A stretch of 64,000 nucleotides of DNA. Source: Mucilaginibacter_A sp041088075. GTDB taxonomy: Bacteria > Bacteroidota > Bacteroidia > Sphingobacteriales > Sphingobacteriaceae. Each line of letters opens with the position of its first letter. Positions within the stretch are counted from its first letter, which is position 1. Shown piece after piece: positions 42,357 through 52,896 of the stretch. The translations under genes were made by a program, and so were the position numbers. Where the stretch lies: contig NZ_JBGCVY010000066.1 in assembly GCF_041088075.1 (NCBI RefSeq), forward strand, positions 1-64,000, read 5' to 3'. The notes under the pieces are model-generated. The model did not search any database and was not told the DNA's origin. It saw nothing but the letters and a program-made list of their open reading frames with translations.

Positions 42357-44645
42357 ATGAGTAAAAGAAGCAAGGTAGATAACCGTAAACAGGATGCGCT
42401 GGATTATCATTCTTCGGGCAGGCCCGGAAAAATCCAGGTGATCCCAACCAAACCTACGCAATCTCAGCGCGACCTTTCTTTGGCTTATTCGCCGGGCGTT
42501 GCCGAGCCTTGTTTGCGCATTGCCGAAAACCAGGAAGATGCTTATAAATACACGGCCAAAGGCAATTTGGTGGCCGTCATCAGCAACGGTACGGCGGTTT
42601 TGGGTTTGGGCGATATTGGCCCGGCGGCCAGCAAACCGGTGATGGAAGGCAAAGGCTTGTTGTTTAAGATTTTTGCAGATATTGATGTGTTCGACCTGGA
42701 ACTAAATACGAAGAATGTTGACGAATTTGTACAAATTGTAAAAGCGCTGGAACCAACTTTTGGCGGCGTAAACCTTGAAGATATTGCTGCACCGTTGTGT
42801 TTTGAAATTGAGCGGCGGCTGAAAGAGGAAATGAAAATCCCGGTGATGCACGACGACCAGCACGGAACGGCCATTATTTCAGGTGCGGCGTTGATGAATG
42901 CAGTTGAAATCCAGCATAAAAAACTGGAGGAAATTAAGATCGTGATCAATGGCGCAGGCGCGGCGGCTATTTCTTGTTCAAAACTGTACCTCGCCATCGG
43001 TGTAAAAAAAGAAAATTTGGTGATGTTTGACAAAGACGGATTGCTGCACCACGGCCGCACCGATTTGGACGATATCCGAAAACAGTTTTTTACCGATCGA
43101 ACCGATGTAAATACTTTGGCCGATGCGATGAAAGGCGCTGATGTTTTTATCGGACTTTCGGCAGGAAACGTAGTTACGCCGGAAATGCTGCTAACGATGG
43201 CCGAAAACCCAATCGTTTTTGCGATGGCCAACCCGGTTCCCGAAATTTCTTATGAACTGGCTACCGAAACCCGAAAAGATCTGATCATGGCAACCGGCCG
43301 TTCCGATTACCCGAACCAGGTAAACAACGTATTGGGTTTCCCGTATATTTTTCGGGGCGCGTTGGACGTTCGGGCAACCGGCATCAACGAAGAAATGAAA
43401 CTGGCAGCCGTAAAAGCGATTGCCGAACTGGCCAAAATGCCGGTTCCGGAAGAAGTAAATTTAGCTTACAACGCGCGTAATTTTAAATTTGGCAAAGATT
43501 ACATCATCCCAAAACCTGTGGATTCGAGGCTGATTACAACTGTTTCTACAGCAGTTGCTAAAGCAGCGATGGATTCGGGGATTGCCGGAAAGCATATTCT
43601 GGATTGGGACGCTTACCACGAAGAACTGATCAGCCGTTTGGGAAAAGAAGACAAAATCATGCGCAGTATTTCGGGCAAGGCAAAATTAGAACCGAAGCGT
43701 GTGGTTTTTGCAGAAGCTGATAATTACAAGATTTTAAAATCGGCACAAATAGTACGCGACGAAGGTATTGCCACGCCAATTTTGTTGGGCAATAAAGAAA
43801 AGATCAGGGAAATTATGCTGGCCAATGATTTGGATTTGGAAGGCGTGGAAATCATCAACCCGTTATTAATTACAGAAAAATCTGAAAAGTACGCCAACTT
43901 TTTGTTCAAGAAACGGCAGCGAAGGGGCATTACTTTGTTTGATGCCCGAAAATTGATGTTGAACCGAAATTATTACGGCGCATCTATGGTTCAGTTTGGC
44001 GATGCCGATGTGCTGATTTCCGGCCTGACACGAAACTATGCGGCAACGGTAAAACCGGCTTTGCAAGTCATCGGCACAGAACCCGGCGTAAAAATAGTGG
44101 CTGGAATGTACATGATGATTACGAAAAGAGGACCGGTCTTTTTTGGCGATACCACGGTAAACGTCAATCCCGATGCGCAGCAATTGGTGGATATTACGGT
44201 GCTGATCGAGCGTTCCGTTCGCCAGTTTAATGTAAAGCCGCGTGTGGCCATGCTTTCTTACTCCAACTTTGGTTCAAACGAAGGCATTGTTCCGGAAAAA
44301 ACACGTGAAGCGGTACGGCTTTTACACGAGCAATATCCGGAAATGGTGGTTGACGGCGAAATGCAGGCCAACTTTGCTATGAACCCGACTTTGCTGAAAG
44401 ACAACTACGGTTTTTCGAGTTTAAACGGCGCGCCGGCAAATACGCTGATTTTTCCAAACCTTGAATCGGGCAACATTGCTTACAAGTTGTTGCAGGAAAT
44501 TGGCGGTGCCGAAGCTGTTGGGCCGATTTTGCTGGGCATGAACAAACCGGTGCATGTGTTGCAGTTGGGCAGTTCGGTACGCGAGATTGTAAACGTGGTT
44601 ACCATTGCCGTGGTGGATGCACAAACAAAAGCGGCGCAAGACTAA
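42357..44645 (+). CDS. maeB: NADP-dependent malic enzyme with C-terminal phosphotransacetylase-like domain
   Basis: A 762-residue bifunctional-type protein. The N-terminal about 430 residues are malic enzyme (LAYSPGVAEPCLRIA; MHDDQHGTAIIS; the Rossmann motif INGAGAAAISC; MANPVPEIS) converting malate to pyruvate, CO2 and NADPH. The C-terminal about 330 residues resemble phosphate acetyltransferase (VVFAEADNYKILKSAQIVRDEG; AGMYMMITKRGPVFFGDTTVN; ANTLIFPNLESGNIAYKLLQ) and in homologues play a regulatory role. The first codons (ATGAGTAAAAGAAGCAAGG) resemble the iterated word. Confidence 0.93.
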   Translation: MSKRSKVDNRKQDALDYHSSGRPGKIQVIPTKPTQSQRDLSLAYSPGVAEPCLRIAENQEDAYKYTAKGNLVAVISNGTAVLGLGDIGPAASKPVMEGKGLLFKIFADIDVFDLELNTKNVDEFVQIVKALEPTFGGVNLEDIAAPLCFEIERRLKEEMKIPVMHDDQHGTAIISGAALMNAVEIQHKKLEEIKIVINGAGAAAISCSKLYLAIGVKKENLVMFDKDGLLHHGRTDLDDIRKQFFTDRTDVNTLADAMKGADVFIGLSAGNVVTPEMLLTMAENPIVFAMANPVPEISYELATETRKDLIMATGRSDYPNQVNNVLGFPYIFRGALDVRATGINEEMKLAAVKAIAELAKMPVPEEVNLAYNARNFKFGKDYIIPKPVDSRLITTVSTAVAKAAMDSGIAGKHILDWDAYHEELISRLGKEDKIMRSISGKAKLEPKRVVFAEADNYKILKSAQIVRDEGIATPILLGNKEKIREIMLANDLDLEGVEIINPLLITEKSEKYANFLFKKRQRRGITLFDARKLMLNRNYYGASMVQFGDADVLISGLTRNYAATVKPALQVIGTEPGVKIVAGMYMMITKRGPVFFGDTTVNVNPDAQQLVDITVLIERSVRQFNVKPRVAMLSYSNFGSNEGIVPEKTREAVRLLHEQYPEMVVDGEMQANFAMNPTLLKDNYGFSSLNGAPANTLIFPNLESGNIAYKLLQEIGGAEAVGPILLGMNKPVHVLQLGSSVREIVNVVTIAVVDAQTKAAQD

Positions 44646-44730
44646 ATTTATATCGGTAAAAACAGTATCAGCTTTTTTGCTTCCCGAGAAACAGTTAGGG
44701 TTTGTTTGAAATCAACACAAGAAAAAACCA

Positions 44731-44808
44731 ATGCTTCTTTTACCACCTAAAAATTGGTGGTTGGATCAACTTAAATACTTGCTGATTTTTAGGTGGTAAA
44801 AGAAGTAT
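44731..44808. repeat. Subfamily A palindromic repeat, copy 5
   Basis: atgcttcttttacc + acctaaaaattggtg and, inverted, gatttttaggt + ggtaaaagaagtat, in the malic enzyme-ruvA interval. A sister-word copy (ggtaaaaacagtat, 44655-44668) lies just downstream of the malic enzyme stop. Confidence 0.85.
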
Positions 44809-44935
44809 TGAACTTGTCATCCTGGAATTTTTTCAGGATCCCTCGTGAAAAGTAAACTAATCTTGTGGGATGCCGAAACAAGTTCGGCATGACAAAAACA
44901 GAAACACACCAATTTTTAGGCGATAAAAGAAGCAT
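44809..44935. repeat. Composite REP, second copy
   Basis: gtcatcctggaattttttca .. ttcggcatgac, then ccaatttttaggc and gataaaagaagcat (44922-44935). It has the same arrangement as 10110-10237, and again follows a subfamily A element directly. Confidence 0.75.
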
Positions 44936-44974
44936 AGGAATATTATCAGCAAAATTTAAAAAAGCGATCAACAG

Positions 44975-45562
44975 ATGTACGATTATATCCAGGGAAAACT
45001 GGCGTTTAAATGCCCGGCCTATGTGGTGATTGATGCCTGCGGCGTGGGCTATCACATCAATATTTCCCTTCATACTTATGCTGCACTTTCGGTAAACGAA
45101 AATAATTGTAAACTCTTTACCTGGCTTCACGTAAAAGAAGACGCACATACGCTGTACGGTTTTGCAGATGAAGGCGAAAGAAGGCTGTTTTTGCACCTGA
45201 TATCCGTATCAGGGATTGGTGCCAGCACTGGCCGCATGATGCTTTCTTCCATCACACCTGCCGAAATACAGCAAGCCATTATCAAGGGCGATGTGCCTTT
45301 GATACAGCGGATTAAGGGAATAGGGCCGAAATCTGCACAAAGGATAATTTTGGAGCTGCAGGACAAATTAAAAAAAGAAGGGCCAGATTCTTTAATAACC
45401 GTTCCGGTAAACCATACTGTTAAAGAGGAAGCTTTGTCTGCGTTGGTGATGCTGGGTTTCGCAAAAAATGCTGCCGAAAAAGTGATTGACCAGGTTGTTA
45501 AAAAAGAAGAAGAAAATTTAACAGTAGAAAAATTGATAAAATTTGCTTTGAAAAACTTATAA
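44975..45562 (+). CDS. ruvA: Holliday junction branch-migration protein RuvA
   Basis: A 195-residue DNA-binding subunit that holds the four-way junction for the RuvB motor. The OB-fold N-terminus (MYDYIQGKLAFKCPAYVVIDACGVGYHI; LFTWLHVKEDAHTLYGFADE) leads to two helix-hairpin-helix motifs (LISVSGIGASTGRMML; IQRIKGIGPKSAQRIILEL) and the C-terminal domain III (EALSALVMLGFAKNAAEKVI) that contacts RuvB. RuvB and RuvC are not in the window. sprA starts 22 bases downstream, in keeping with a ruvA-sprA transcript that occurs widely in Bacteroidota. Confidence 0.95.
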   Translation: MYDYIQGKLAFKCPAYVVIDACGVGYHINISLHTYAALSVNENNCKLFTWLHVKEDAHTLYGFADEGERRLFLHLISVSGIGASTGRMMLSSITPAEIQQAIIKGDVPLIQRIKGIGPKSAQRIILELQDKLKKEGPDSLITVPVNHTVKEEALSALVMLGFAKNAAEKVIDQVVKKEEENLTVEKLIKFALKNL

Positions 45563-45584
45563 TTACTACTTTTTTGCTTAAAGG

Positions 45585-48500
45585 GTGAAAATATTTACCA
45601 GAACGGTGTTGTGCGGAGTGTGTTATGTTATAGCCTTTGGTTGTAACATAAAAGTTTATGGGCAGCAGGCCCAGGTGGGTTCGGGTAAAAACGATACTGT
45701 TAAAGTCAAATCGCCGGTTGTGGATAAGCAATCCAGGAACAACCAGTTGCGGCAAGGTTATTTGCTTCCCGATCCGCCAAATTTGGTTAAATCGGTAGAA
45801 TATGACCCGGCAACAAACCGCTATATTTTAACAGAACGCGTGGGCAATTACAATTACCGGCCGCCGCGTTACCTCACTTATTCAGAATACCTCCGTTTAA
45901 AACAAAGCGGCGAGATCAAGGAAAACTGGAAGCATTTGTCTGATCAGTACGCCAAAGATTCGCAGCAGCCCGGTTTCATCCCGCAAATTAAGATCAGAAG
46001 CAAAACTTTTGAACAGATTTTTGGCAGCCCGAATATTGACATCCGTCCGCAAGGATCGGCAGAAGTAATTTTTGCCGGGCAATTGAACAAAAACGAAAAC
46101 CCGCTTTTTAACACAAGGCAGCGTAACCAGGGCAGTTTTAATTTCGATCAGCGTATCCAAATGAACGTTACCGGTACAATTGGCGATAAGTTAAAAATCT
46201 CGACCAATTACAATACCGAAGCCCAGTTTCAGTTTGAAAACCAGATCAAGCTGGATTATACCGGCAAACCGGACGAAATCATCCAAAAAATAGAAGCCGG
46301 AACAGTGAGCATGCCTTTGCCAACTTCATTGATTAACGGGAGCCAGGCATTGTTCGGCATAAAAACAAAGCTGCAGTTTGGCAAGCTGAACGTAACCAGT
46401 ATTTTTTCGCAGCAGCAATCCCAAAGCAGGCAGATTACGATTTCAAATGGTTCGCAGCAAGGCGCTTTTAACCTTTCGCCTGCTGATTACGAAGCCAACC
46501 GGCATTATTTTTTGTCGCAATATTTTCGCAACAACTACAACCGTGCGTTGGCCAATATCCCGATCATCAGCTCGAACGTTAACATTACCAAAATAGAAGT
46601 TTGGGTAACCAACCGGAGCAATAACACCAAAGATTCGAGGGATATTTTGGGTTTCCTGGATTTGGGCGAGTATAATCCTTACAATACTTCTTTGGTTCGC
46701 GGCGGCCCTGGTTTTTCTGCTTTACCGGCCGGTTTTCAAGGGCCTGGTTTTACACAGCAATCCAACAATTTATTACAAAATTTGCCGGCCAATGCCCGTT
46801 TGACCAACTCCAACGATGTGGCCAATTACTTTCAATCCACAGGTAGAAACGATAATTACGGCAAGCTGACTTATGCCCGAAAACTGTCCGACAAAGAGTT
46901 TGTGCTGCATCCGCAATTGGGTTACATCTCCTTAAATTATCCTTTAAACAACGATGAAGTGCTGGCCGTTGCTTACCGTTATACTTACAACGGGACTGAA
47001 TATCAGGTTGGAGAGTTTTCTACCGATATTCCGGTTGACCCAAACACGCCGAAAGTTTTATACACCAAGTTGCTGAAAAATGAGCTGCTAAAAACAGCAT
47101 TGCCAACTTGGAATTTAATGATGAAGAATATTTATACGTTGGGTGCCTATCAAATCAGTCCGAACGATTTTAAGTTGACGATTGCGCGTTTAGACGATAA
47201 ATCAAACATCGAAAAACCGATTATGGGCGAGGGGCAGCGGACAACCGGTAAACTTTGGCTGCAATTAACCGGACTGGATAATTTAAACCAGCAAAGTGCC
47301 AAACAGCCCGATGGTTATTTCGATTTTTTGGAAGGGATTACGATAGATTCGCAAAACGGCCGCATTACGTTTCCGGTGGTCGAGCCTTTTGGTTCGGATT
47401 TGGCAAAGCAGTTTAACCCGGCAACCGAGCAGGATCTGATCAACCGTTACGTTTACCAGCCGTTGTATGATTCTACCAAAACGATTGCACAGCAGTTTTT
47501 CCCGCAGCTAAACCGCTATGTTATCCGCGGAACGTATTCTTCTCAATCCGGTTCTGAGTTTCAGTTAAATGCCATCAATATTCCGCAAGGTTCTGTGGTG
47601 GTTACGGCTGGTACTTTGCGTTTGACAGAAGGATCAGACTACACGGTGGATTACAACATTGGCCGGATCAGGATTATCAATCAGGCTTTGTTAACTTCCG
47701 GCCAGCCGATCAACATTAAGTTAGAAAGCAACGAGCTGTACGGGATCCAGCAAAAATCATTGTACGGTTCCAGGTTTGATTATAAGCTGAACAACAAATT
47801 GAACCTGGGCGCAACCGTGATGCACTTGACCGAGCAGCCCATTACGCAAAAAGTAAGTATTGGTGATGAATCCATCTCCAACACCATTTACGGTTTCGAT
47901 GGAACGTACAGTTCCTCTTCCAGGTTGCTGACACGGCTGGTGGATAAGTTGCCTTTTATCTCTACCAAAGCACCTTCCTCCGTAAACTTTAGCGGCGAGT
48001 TTGCACAATTGTTGCCCGGCCATCCGGCTGCTTTAAACTTTGCCGGTTCAAACGGAACCGCTTATCTTGACGATTTTGAAAACAGCAGCTCATTGATTGA
48101 TATAAAAAGTGCGATCAATTGGCAGCTTTCGGGCACACCGCAATTGTTCCCAGAATCGCAGTTGGACAACGATTTGTCTTATGGATACAATCGCGCGCGT
48201 TTGGCTTTTTACAACATTGACCCGATTTTTTATAACCGCAGCAATTCTCAAGCGCCGGCTTTGCCCGATTCGCGGAATGAGCTTTCCAACCATTATGTGC
48301 GCGAAGTTTTAGAGCAAGAAGTTTTCCCCTATAAACAAAGCACTACCGGTCAGCCGCTAAGTTTGCCTACGCTCGATTTGGCTTTTTATCCGAAAGTGCG
48401 CGGCCCGTATAATTTTACCACAAGCGGCATCAATGCGGATGGTACTTTGCAAAACCCGCAAAGCCGCTGGGGCGGTATTTTTAGAAGGATGGACAGCAAT

Positions 48501-51500
48501 GATTTTGAATCGCTGAATGTGCAGTACATTGAGTTTTGGGTTTTAGATCCGTTTATTTATAAACCAGCTTCTCCCGGCGGAGACCTTTATTTCAACCTCG
48601 GCAGTATCTCTGAAGATATTTTGAAAGACGGGCGCAAGAGTTTGGAAAACGGTTTGCCTGCTGATGGTGATACGTCAAAAGTAGATCAAACGGTTTGGGG
48701 AAGGATACCAAAACTACAACCCGTGGTGCAATCTTTTGATAATGATCCTTCAGCCCGCACTTTACAGGATGTTGGTTTGGATGGTTTGGCCGATGCCGAT
48801 GAACGCCAGAAATATGCTCCTTTTATCCAGCAAATCCGTGGTGTTTTAAATGCTTCGGCCGCTTCGCAAGTTATCAGCGACCCTTCTTCGGATGATTATT
48901 TGTATTTCCGCGGGCCGCAATACGATGAAGGGAACTCCGGGATTTTGCGCCGTTACAGTCAGTACAACGGAACAGAAGGCAACTCCAAAACAACCGAGCA
49001 ATCCAAAGCGGAGTTGGGTTTAGACAACTCGGCTTCTACTTCTTTGCCTGATGGCGAAGACGTAAACCGCGACAACAACATGAGCCAGGCCGATGAATAT
49101 TTTCAGTACAAAGTTTCTATCCGGCCGCGGGACATGGTGGTTGGACAAAATTTTATTGCTGATAAAGTAACTTCTCAGGTTAAACTGGCCAACGGAAACA
49201 CACAGTCGGTTAACTGGTACCAGTTTCGGGTTCCGATAAAAAGTTACCAATCTAAAGTTGGCAACATCCAGGATTTTAAAGCCATCCGTTTTATCCGGAT
49301 GTTCATGACCAATTTTGCCGATACCTCCATCCTGCGTTTTGCAAGGCTGCAACTGATCCGCGGTGAATGGCGCGCTTTCAACACCGAAAACAGTACCGCT
49401 AATATTATTGCTGATCCGGCCATCGTTAACCCAACGCTGGATAATTCGACCATTGATGTATCAACCGTAAATATTGAAGAAAACGGAAACCGCACGCCAA
49501 TTCCTTACGTCGTTCCGCCAGGCATTACCCGCCAGCGCGATTACAACAACTATACTACCAATACGCAACTGAACGAGCAGGCATTGCAAGTTACGGTCAA
49601 AAACCTGCGCGACGGTTACTCAAAAGCTACTTTTAAAACTTTTGGCAATGATTTGCGCCAGTACAAACAGTTAGATATGTTTGTCCATGCAGAAGGGCCG
49701 CAATTGATAAACGGCGATGTAAATGCTTTTATCCGTTTGGGTGCTGATTATGTAGATAATTATTACGAGTACGAAATCCCTTTACAGATAACACAGCCCG
49801 GCACCCGCGACCCGGATGCCATTTGGCCGGTTTCAAACCGTATTGCTTTGCAGCTTGACCTGCTTACCCGTGCAAAAACAGCCCGAAACAATGCACTGCT
49901 AAACGGAGTATCGTGGCCTTTGAACCTGCCTTACACTTTTAGGGACGGCGCAAACCGGGTAACCATCAAAGGGCAACCGGATTTGAGCCGACTTCGCACC
50001 ATCATGCTTGGCGTTCGCAACCCGTACAAAGGAAATTCCCCTCCGGGGAAGGATGACGGCTTGGATAAATCTGCCATTGTTTGGTTTAACGAACTCCGTT
50101 TGACGGGTTTTAAAGAGCAAGGCGGCATCGCGGCAACCGGAAGGTTTAATGCAAAACTGGCCGATCTGGCCGATATCAGTGTTTCGGGCAGTAAAAGTAC
50201 CATCGGTTTTGGTACGCTGGATTCCAGGATTAATGACCGCAGCCGAAGCGATAACCAATCGGTTGATGTTTCAGCTAACGTAGAACTCGGCAAGTTTTTC
50301 CCGACAAGTTCCGGCATAAAATTGCCTGTTTATGTCAACTATTCCAACCAGGTTATCATGCCGCAGTATGACCCGAAATCTCCTGATATCGAACTGAAAA
50401 CAGAACTGCAACAGGTATCAAAAGCCAAAAAGGACTCTATCCTGAACGAAGCCGAAGATTATACCGTTAGAAAAAGCATCAACCTCACCAATATTCGTAA
50501 GGTAAAAACAGTACCAAACGCCAAAAGCCACCTTTGGGATGTGGAGAACCTGAGCGCAACTTTTATCTACACGCAATACGAGCACCATGATTTTATTACA
50601 GAAAATGCCTTTCAAAAAACTTATGTAGCCAACATAAACTACATTTACAACAACCAGCCTAAGTTTTACAGCCCTTTTCAGAAACTGGTTAAAAGCAACT
50701 GGCTTAAATTATTTAAAGACATCAACTTTAGCATTTTGCCTTCCCGGTTAAACTTTAGTATTGGCGTAAACCGTTTTTATTCTGAAAATACCTTGCGCAA
50801 CAATGACCCGGAAAATTTTATCGCGATACCAACAACGTATAACAAAAACTTTTTGATCAACCGTGTTTATGGCATCGGCTGGACTTTGACCAAATCTTTA
50901 CAAATGGATTTTGATGCGACCAACCTGGGCGTGATAGACGAACCTGCCGGGCGTATCAACGGTTTAAAACAAGACACTTTATGGAACAACCTGAAAAAGC
51001 TGGGCCGAACGGTTAATTACACGCACACCATCAACTTTAACTATACTACGCCAATCAATAAAATCCCTGGTTTTGACTGGACGAACATGACGGTACGTTA
51101 CAGCACACAGTTTAACTGGAATTCACAAGCACAATTTTCTTTAAGCAACCCTGCTTTTAATGTGGGCAATACCATCCAAAACTCCCGCACCATTCAATTA
51201 AACCCGGTTTTAAACTTTGTTGGTTTGTATAATAAATTTGGGGTTTTGCGCAATGCCAATGAAGCAGGCAAAGGCGGTTTGGGCAACTTATTTTTACAAA
51301 TTTTAACCAGTGTAAAAAACGTAAGCGGAACTTATACGCGAACCGAAGGAACATTTTTGCCGGGCTATCTGCCCAAAACCAAGTTTTTTGGCGAAGACTT
51401 AAACTACAATGCGCCCGGCATCGGGTTTTTGCTGGGAAGTCAGGCCGATATCCGAAGCCGTGCACTTGCCAACGGATGGATTACGACAGACACTTTGCAA

Positions 51501-52637
51501 AACCAATTGTTTACAAAAACGCTAAATGAAGACATGCGCTTTCGGGGCGTGTTGGAGCCAATCCCTGACCTTCGGATTGAACTTTCTGCTTTTCGTACAC
51601 GCAACCTCAACTACCAAACCAACTTTAAATATTCAACTGTTACCAACGACATTGAAAATTTGAGTCCGATCACTTCCGGCGATTACAGCATTTCGTATTT
51701 TACCCTGCCTACTGCTTTTTCAAAAACTACAGGCATCAACAATACTTCGGCTGTTTTCCAAAAGTTTTTAGACAACCGAAGCATTATTTCACAACGTTTG
51801 GGCAGGCAAAACCCAAATTCAACCAATGTAACCAATGGTTTTGCCGATGGTTACAGTGCTAACGACCAGGAGGTGCTGGTTTCATCATTTCTGGCTGCTT
51901 ATTCTGGTAAAGATGCAAAAAGCATCGGCACAAATAGTTTTCCTAAAATACCGATCCCAAACTGGCAGATTACTTATAATGGCTTAAACAAATTGCCTTT
52001 TTTGGCAGATATTTTTGATTCTTTTGATATGCAGCATGGCTACCGTTCGTCGTACAGTGTCAATGGTTTCAACACTTTGCTGCGTTATTCAGAAGCAAAC
52101 GGGGCCGTAAATGTGCGCGATGCCAACAACGACTTTCTGCCTTATTACCAATATGCACAAATCACTATTTTTGAGCAGTTTGTGCCATTGCTGGGTTTTA
52201 GCGCGCGGTTTAAAAACAGCATGACGGGCAATTTTGAATACCGTAAAAGTCGGGCTTTGAGTTTAAGTTTGTCCAACAGCCAATTGACGCAGCAAAATGA
52301 AACCGCTGTCGTTTTTGGTTTTGGCTACCACACCAATAATTTCCGTTTCCCGTTTGGCTTGTTTCAAAACCTACAGCTTAAAAACGACATGAACTTTAAG
52401 CTTGATTTTGCTATCGCGGATAACAAAACAGTTGTTTTCAGGCCGGATGTGCAGGAAGCGGATGTTTCATCGGGCGCAAAAAATATTACAGTTCGGCCTT
52501 CGGTAAATTATATAATTAACGAACGCTTTAACCTGCAGTTGTTTTATGATTCCAACATCACCAAACCTTATACATCGCAATCCTTTAACACGGCATTTAC
52601 CAATTTTGGCATCAATTTAAAACTGTTGTTTCAGTAA
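45585..52637 (+). CDS. sprA: Cell-surface protein SprA, translocon of the type IX secretion system
   Basis: A 2350-residue outer-membrane protein, the size of SprA in Flavobacterium (about 2400), where it is a 36-strand beta-barrel through which T9SS substrates pass and which is needed for gliding. The GTG start gives a signal peptide (KIFTRTVLCGVCYVIAFGCNIKVYGQ). Recognisable segments are QGSAEVIFAGQLNKNENPLFN, the tandem GTYSSQSGSEFQLN-type strands, NFSGEFAQLLPGHP and the C-terminal aromatic strand FGINLKLLFQ. Along its length, beta-hairpin repeats alternate with long loops. Other T9SS genes (sprE, gldKLMN, porU/V) are outside the window. A convergent terminator lies 200 bases downstream. 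Confidence 0.95.
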   Translation: MKIFTRTVLCGVCYVIAFGCNIKVYGQQAQVGSGKNDTVKVKSPVVDKQSRNNQLRQGYLLPDPPNLVKSVEYDPATNRYILTERVGNYNYRPPRYLTYSEYLRLKQSGEIKENWKHLSDQYAKDSQQPGFIPQIKIRSKTFEQIFGSPNIDIRPQGSAEVIFAGQLNKNENPLFNTRQRNQGSFNFDQRIQMNVTGTIGDKLKISTNYNTEAQFQFENQIKLDYTGKPDEIIQKIEAGTVSMPLPTSLINGSQALFGIKTKLQFGKLNVTSIFSQQQSQSRQITISNGSQQGAFNLSPADYEANRHYFLSQYFRNNYNRALANIPIISSNVNITKIEVWVTNRSNNTKDSRDILGFLDLGEYNPYNTSLVRGGPGFSALPAGFQGPGFTQQSNNLLQNLPANARLTNSNDVANYFQSTGRNDNYGKLTYARKLSDKEFVLHPQLGYISLNYPLNNDEVLAVAYRYTYNGTEYQVGEFSTDIPVDPNTPKVLYTKLLKNELLKTALPTWNLMMKNIYTLGAYQISPNDFKLTIARLDDKSNIEKPIMGEGQRTTGKLWLQLTGLDNLNQQSAKQPDGYFDFLEGITIDSQNGRITFPVVEPFGSDLAKQFNPATEQDLINRYVYQPLYDSTKTIAQQFFPQLNRYVIRGTYSSQSGSEFQLNAINIPQGSVVVTAGTLRLTEGSDYTVDYNIGRIRIINQALLTSGQPINIKLESNELYGIQQKSLYGSRFDYKLNNKLNLGATVMHLTEQPITQKVSIGDESISNTIYGFDGTYSSSSRLLTRLVDKLPFISTKAPSSVNFSGEFAQLLPGHPAALNFAGSNGTAYLDDFENSSSLIDIKSAINWQLSGTPQLFPESQLDNDLSYGYNRARLAFYNIDPIFYNRSNSQAPALPDSRNELSNHYVREVLEQEVFPYKQSTTGQPLSLPTLDLAFYPKVRGPYNFTTSGINADGTLQNPQSRWGGIFRRMDSNDFESLNVQYIEFWVLDPFIYKPASPGGDLYFNLGSISEDILKDGRKSLENGLPADGDTSKVDQTVWGRIPKLQPVVQSFDNDPSARTLQDVGLDGLADADERQKYAPFIQQIRGVLNASAASQVISDPSSDDYLYFRGPQYDEGNSGILRRYSQYNGTEGNSKTTEQSKAELGLDNSASTSLPDGEDVNRDNNMSQADEYFQYKVSIRPRDMVVGQNFIADKVTSQVKLANGNTQSVNWYQFRVPIKSYQSKVGNIQDFKAIRFIRMFMTNFADTSILRFARLQLIRGEWRAFNTENSTANIIADPAIVNPTLDNSTIDVSTVNIEENGNRTPIPYVVPPGITRQRDYNNYTTNTQLNEQALQVTVKNLRDGYSKATFKTFGNDLRQYKQLDMFVHAEGPQLINGDVNAFIRLGADYVDNYYEYEIPLQITQPGTRDPDAIWPVSNRIALQLDLLTRAKTARNNALLNGVSWPLNLPYTFRDGANRVTIKGQPDLSRLRTIMLGVRNPYKGNSPPGKDDGLDKSAIVWFNELRLTGFKEQGGIAATGRFNAKLADLADISVSGSKSTIGFGTLDSRINDRSRSDNQSVDVSANVELGKFFPTSSGIKLPVYVNYSNQVIMPQYDPKSPDIELKTELQQVSKAKKDSILNEAEDYTVRKSINLTNIRKVKTVPNAKSHLWDVENLSATFIYTQYEHHDFITENAFQKTYVANINYIYNNQPKFYSPFQKLVKSNWLKLFKDINFSILPSRLNFSIGVNRFYSENTLRNNDPENFIAIPTTYNKNFLINRVYGIGWTLTKSLQMDFDATNLGVIDEPAGRINGLKQDTLWNNLKKLGRTVNYTHTINFNYTTPINKIPGFDWTNMTVRYSTQFNWNSQAQFSLSNPAFNVGNTIQNSRTIQLNPVLNFVGLYNKFGVLRNANEAGKGGLGNLFLQILTSVKNVSGTYTRTEGTFLPGYLPKTKFFGEDLNYNAPGIGFLLGSQADIRSRALANGWITTDTLQNQLFTKTLNEDMRFRGVLEPIPDLRIELSAFRTRNLNYQTNFKYSTVTNDIENLSPITSGDYSISYFTLPTAFSKTTGINNTSAVFQKFLDNRSIISQRLGRQNPNSTNVTNGFADGYSANDQEVLVSSFLAAYSGKDAKSIGTNSFPKIPIPNWQITYNGLNKLPFLADIFDSFDMQHGYRSSYSVNGFNTLLRYSEANGAVNVRDANNDFLPYYQYAQITIFEQFVPLLGFSARFKNSMTGNFEYRKSRALSLSLSNSQLTQQNETAVVFGFGYHTNNFRFPFGLFQNLQLKNDMNFKLDFAIADNKTVVFRPDVQEADVSSGAKNITVRPSVNYIINERFNLQLFYDSNITKPYTSQSFNTAFTNFGINLKLLFQ

Positions 52638-52673
52638 AAAAAGCTTGTTCAACTTTTATTGATCAAATTTTCC

Positions 52674-52770
52674 ATGCTTCTTTTATCACCCTAAAATTGG
52701 TAAATGCTATGTTTTTTTAGATTTGTTAAGGTTGATAAAGAGACCAATTTTTATAGGGTAAAAGAAGCAT
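52674..52770. repeat. Subfamily A palindromic repeat, copy 6
   Basis: atgcttcttttatc + accctaaaattggta on the left and accaatttttata + gggtaaaagaagcat on the right, downstream of sprA. Confidence 0.85.
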
Positions 52771-52838
52771 TGGCATCAATCCTGAGAATACCAAAGTGCA
52801 TTGTATAAAAATAAAAGACACTAAATTTAGGGGCATAA

Positions 52839-52875
52839 AAAAAGCATGTTCAGTTTATAGCTAAACATGCTTTTT
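52839..52875. terminator. Bidirectional terminator between sprA and the convergent barrel gene
   Basis: aaaaagcatgtt (52839-52850) pairs with aacatgcttttt (52864-52875) around a 13-base loop, with A-run and T-run on the two sides. It can stop transcripts from both directions. Confidence 0.8.
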
Positions 52876-52896
52876 GTAATAATTAAACCAGAAATG

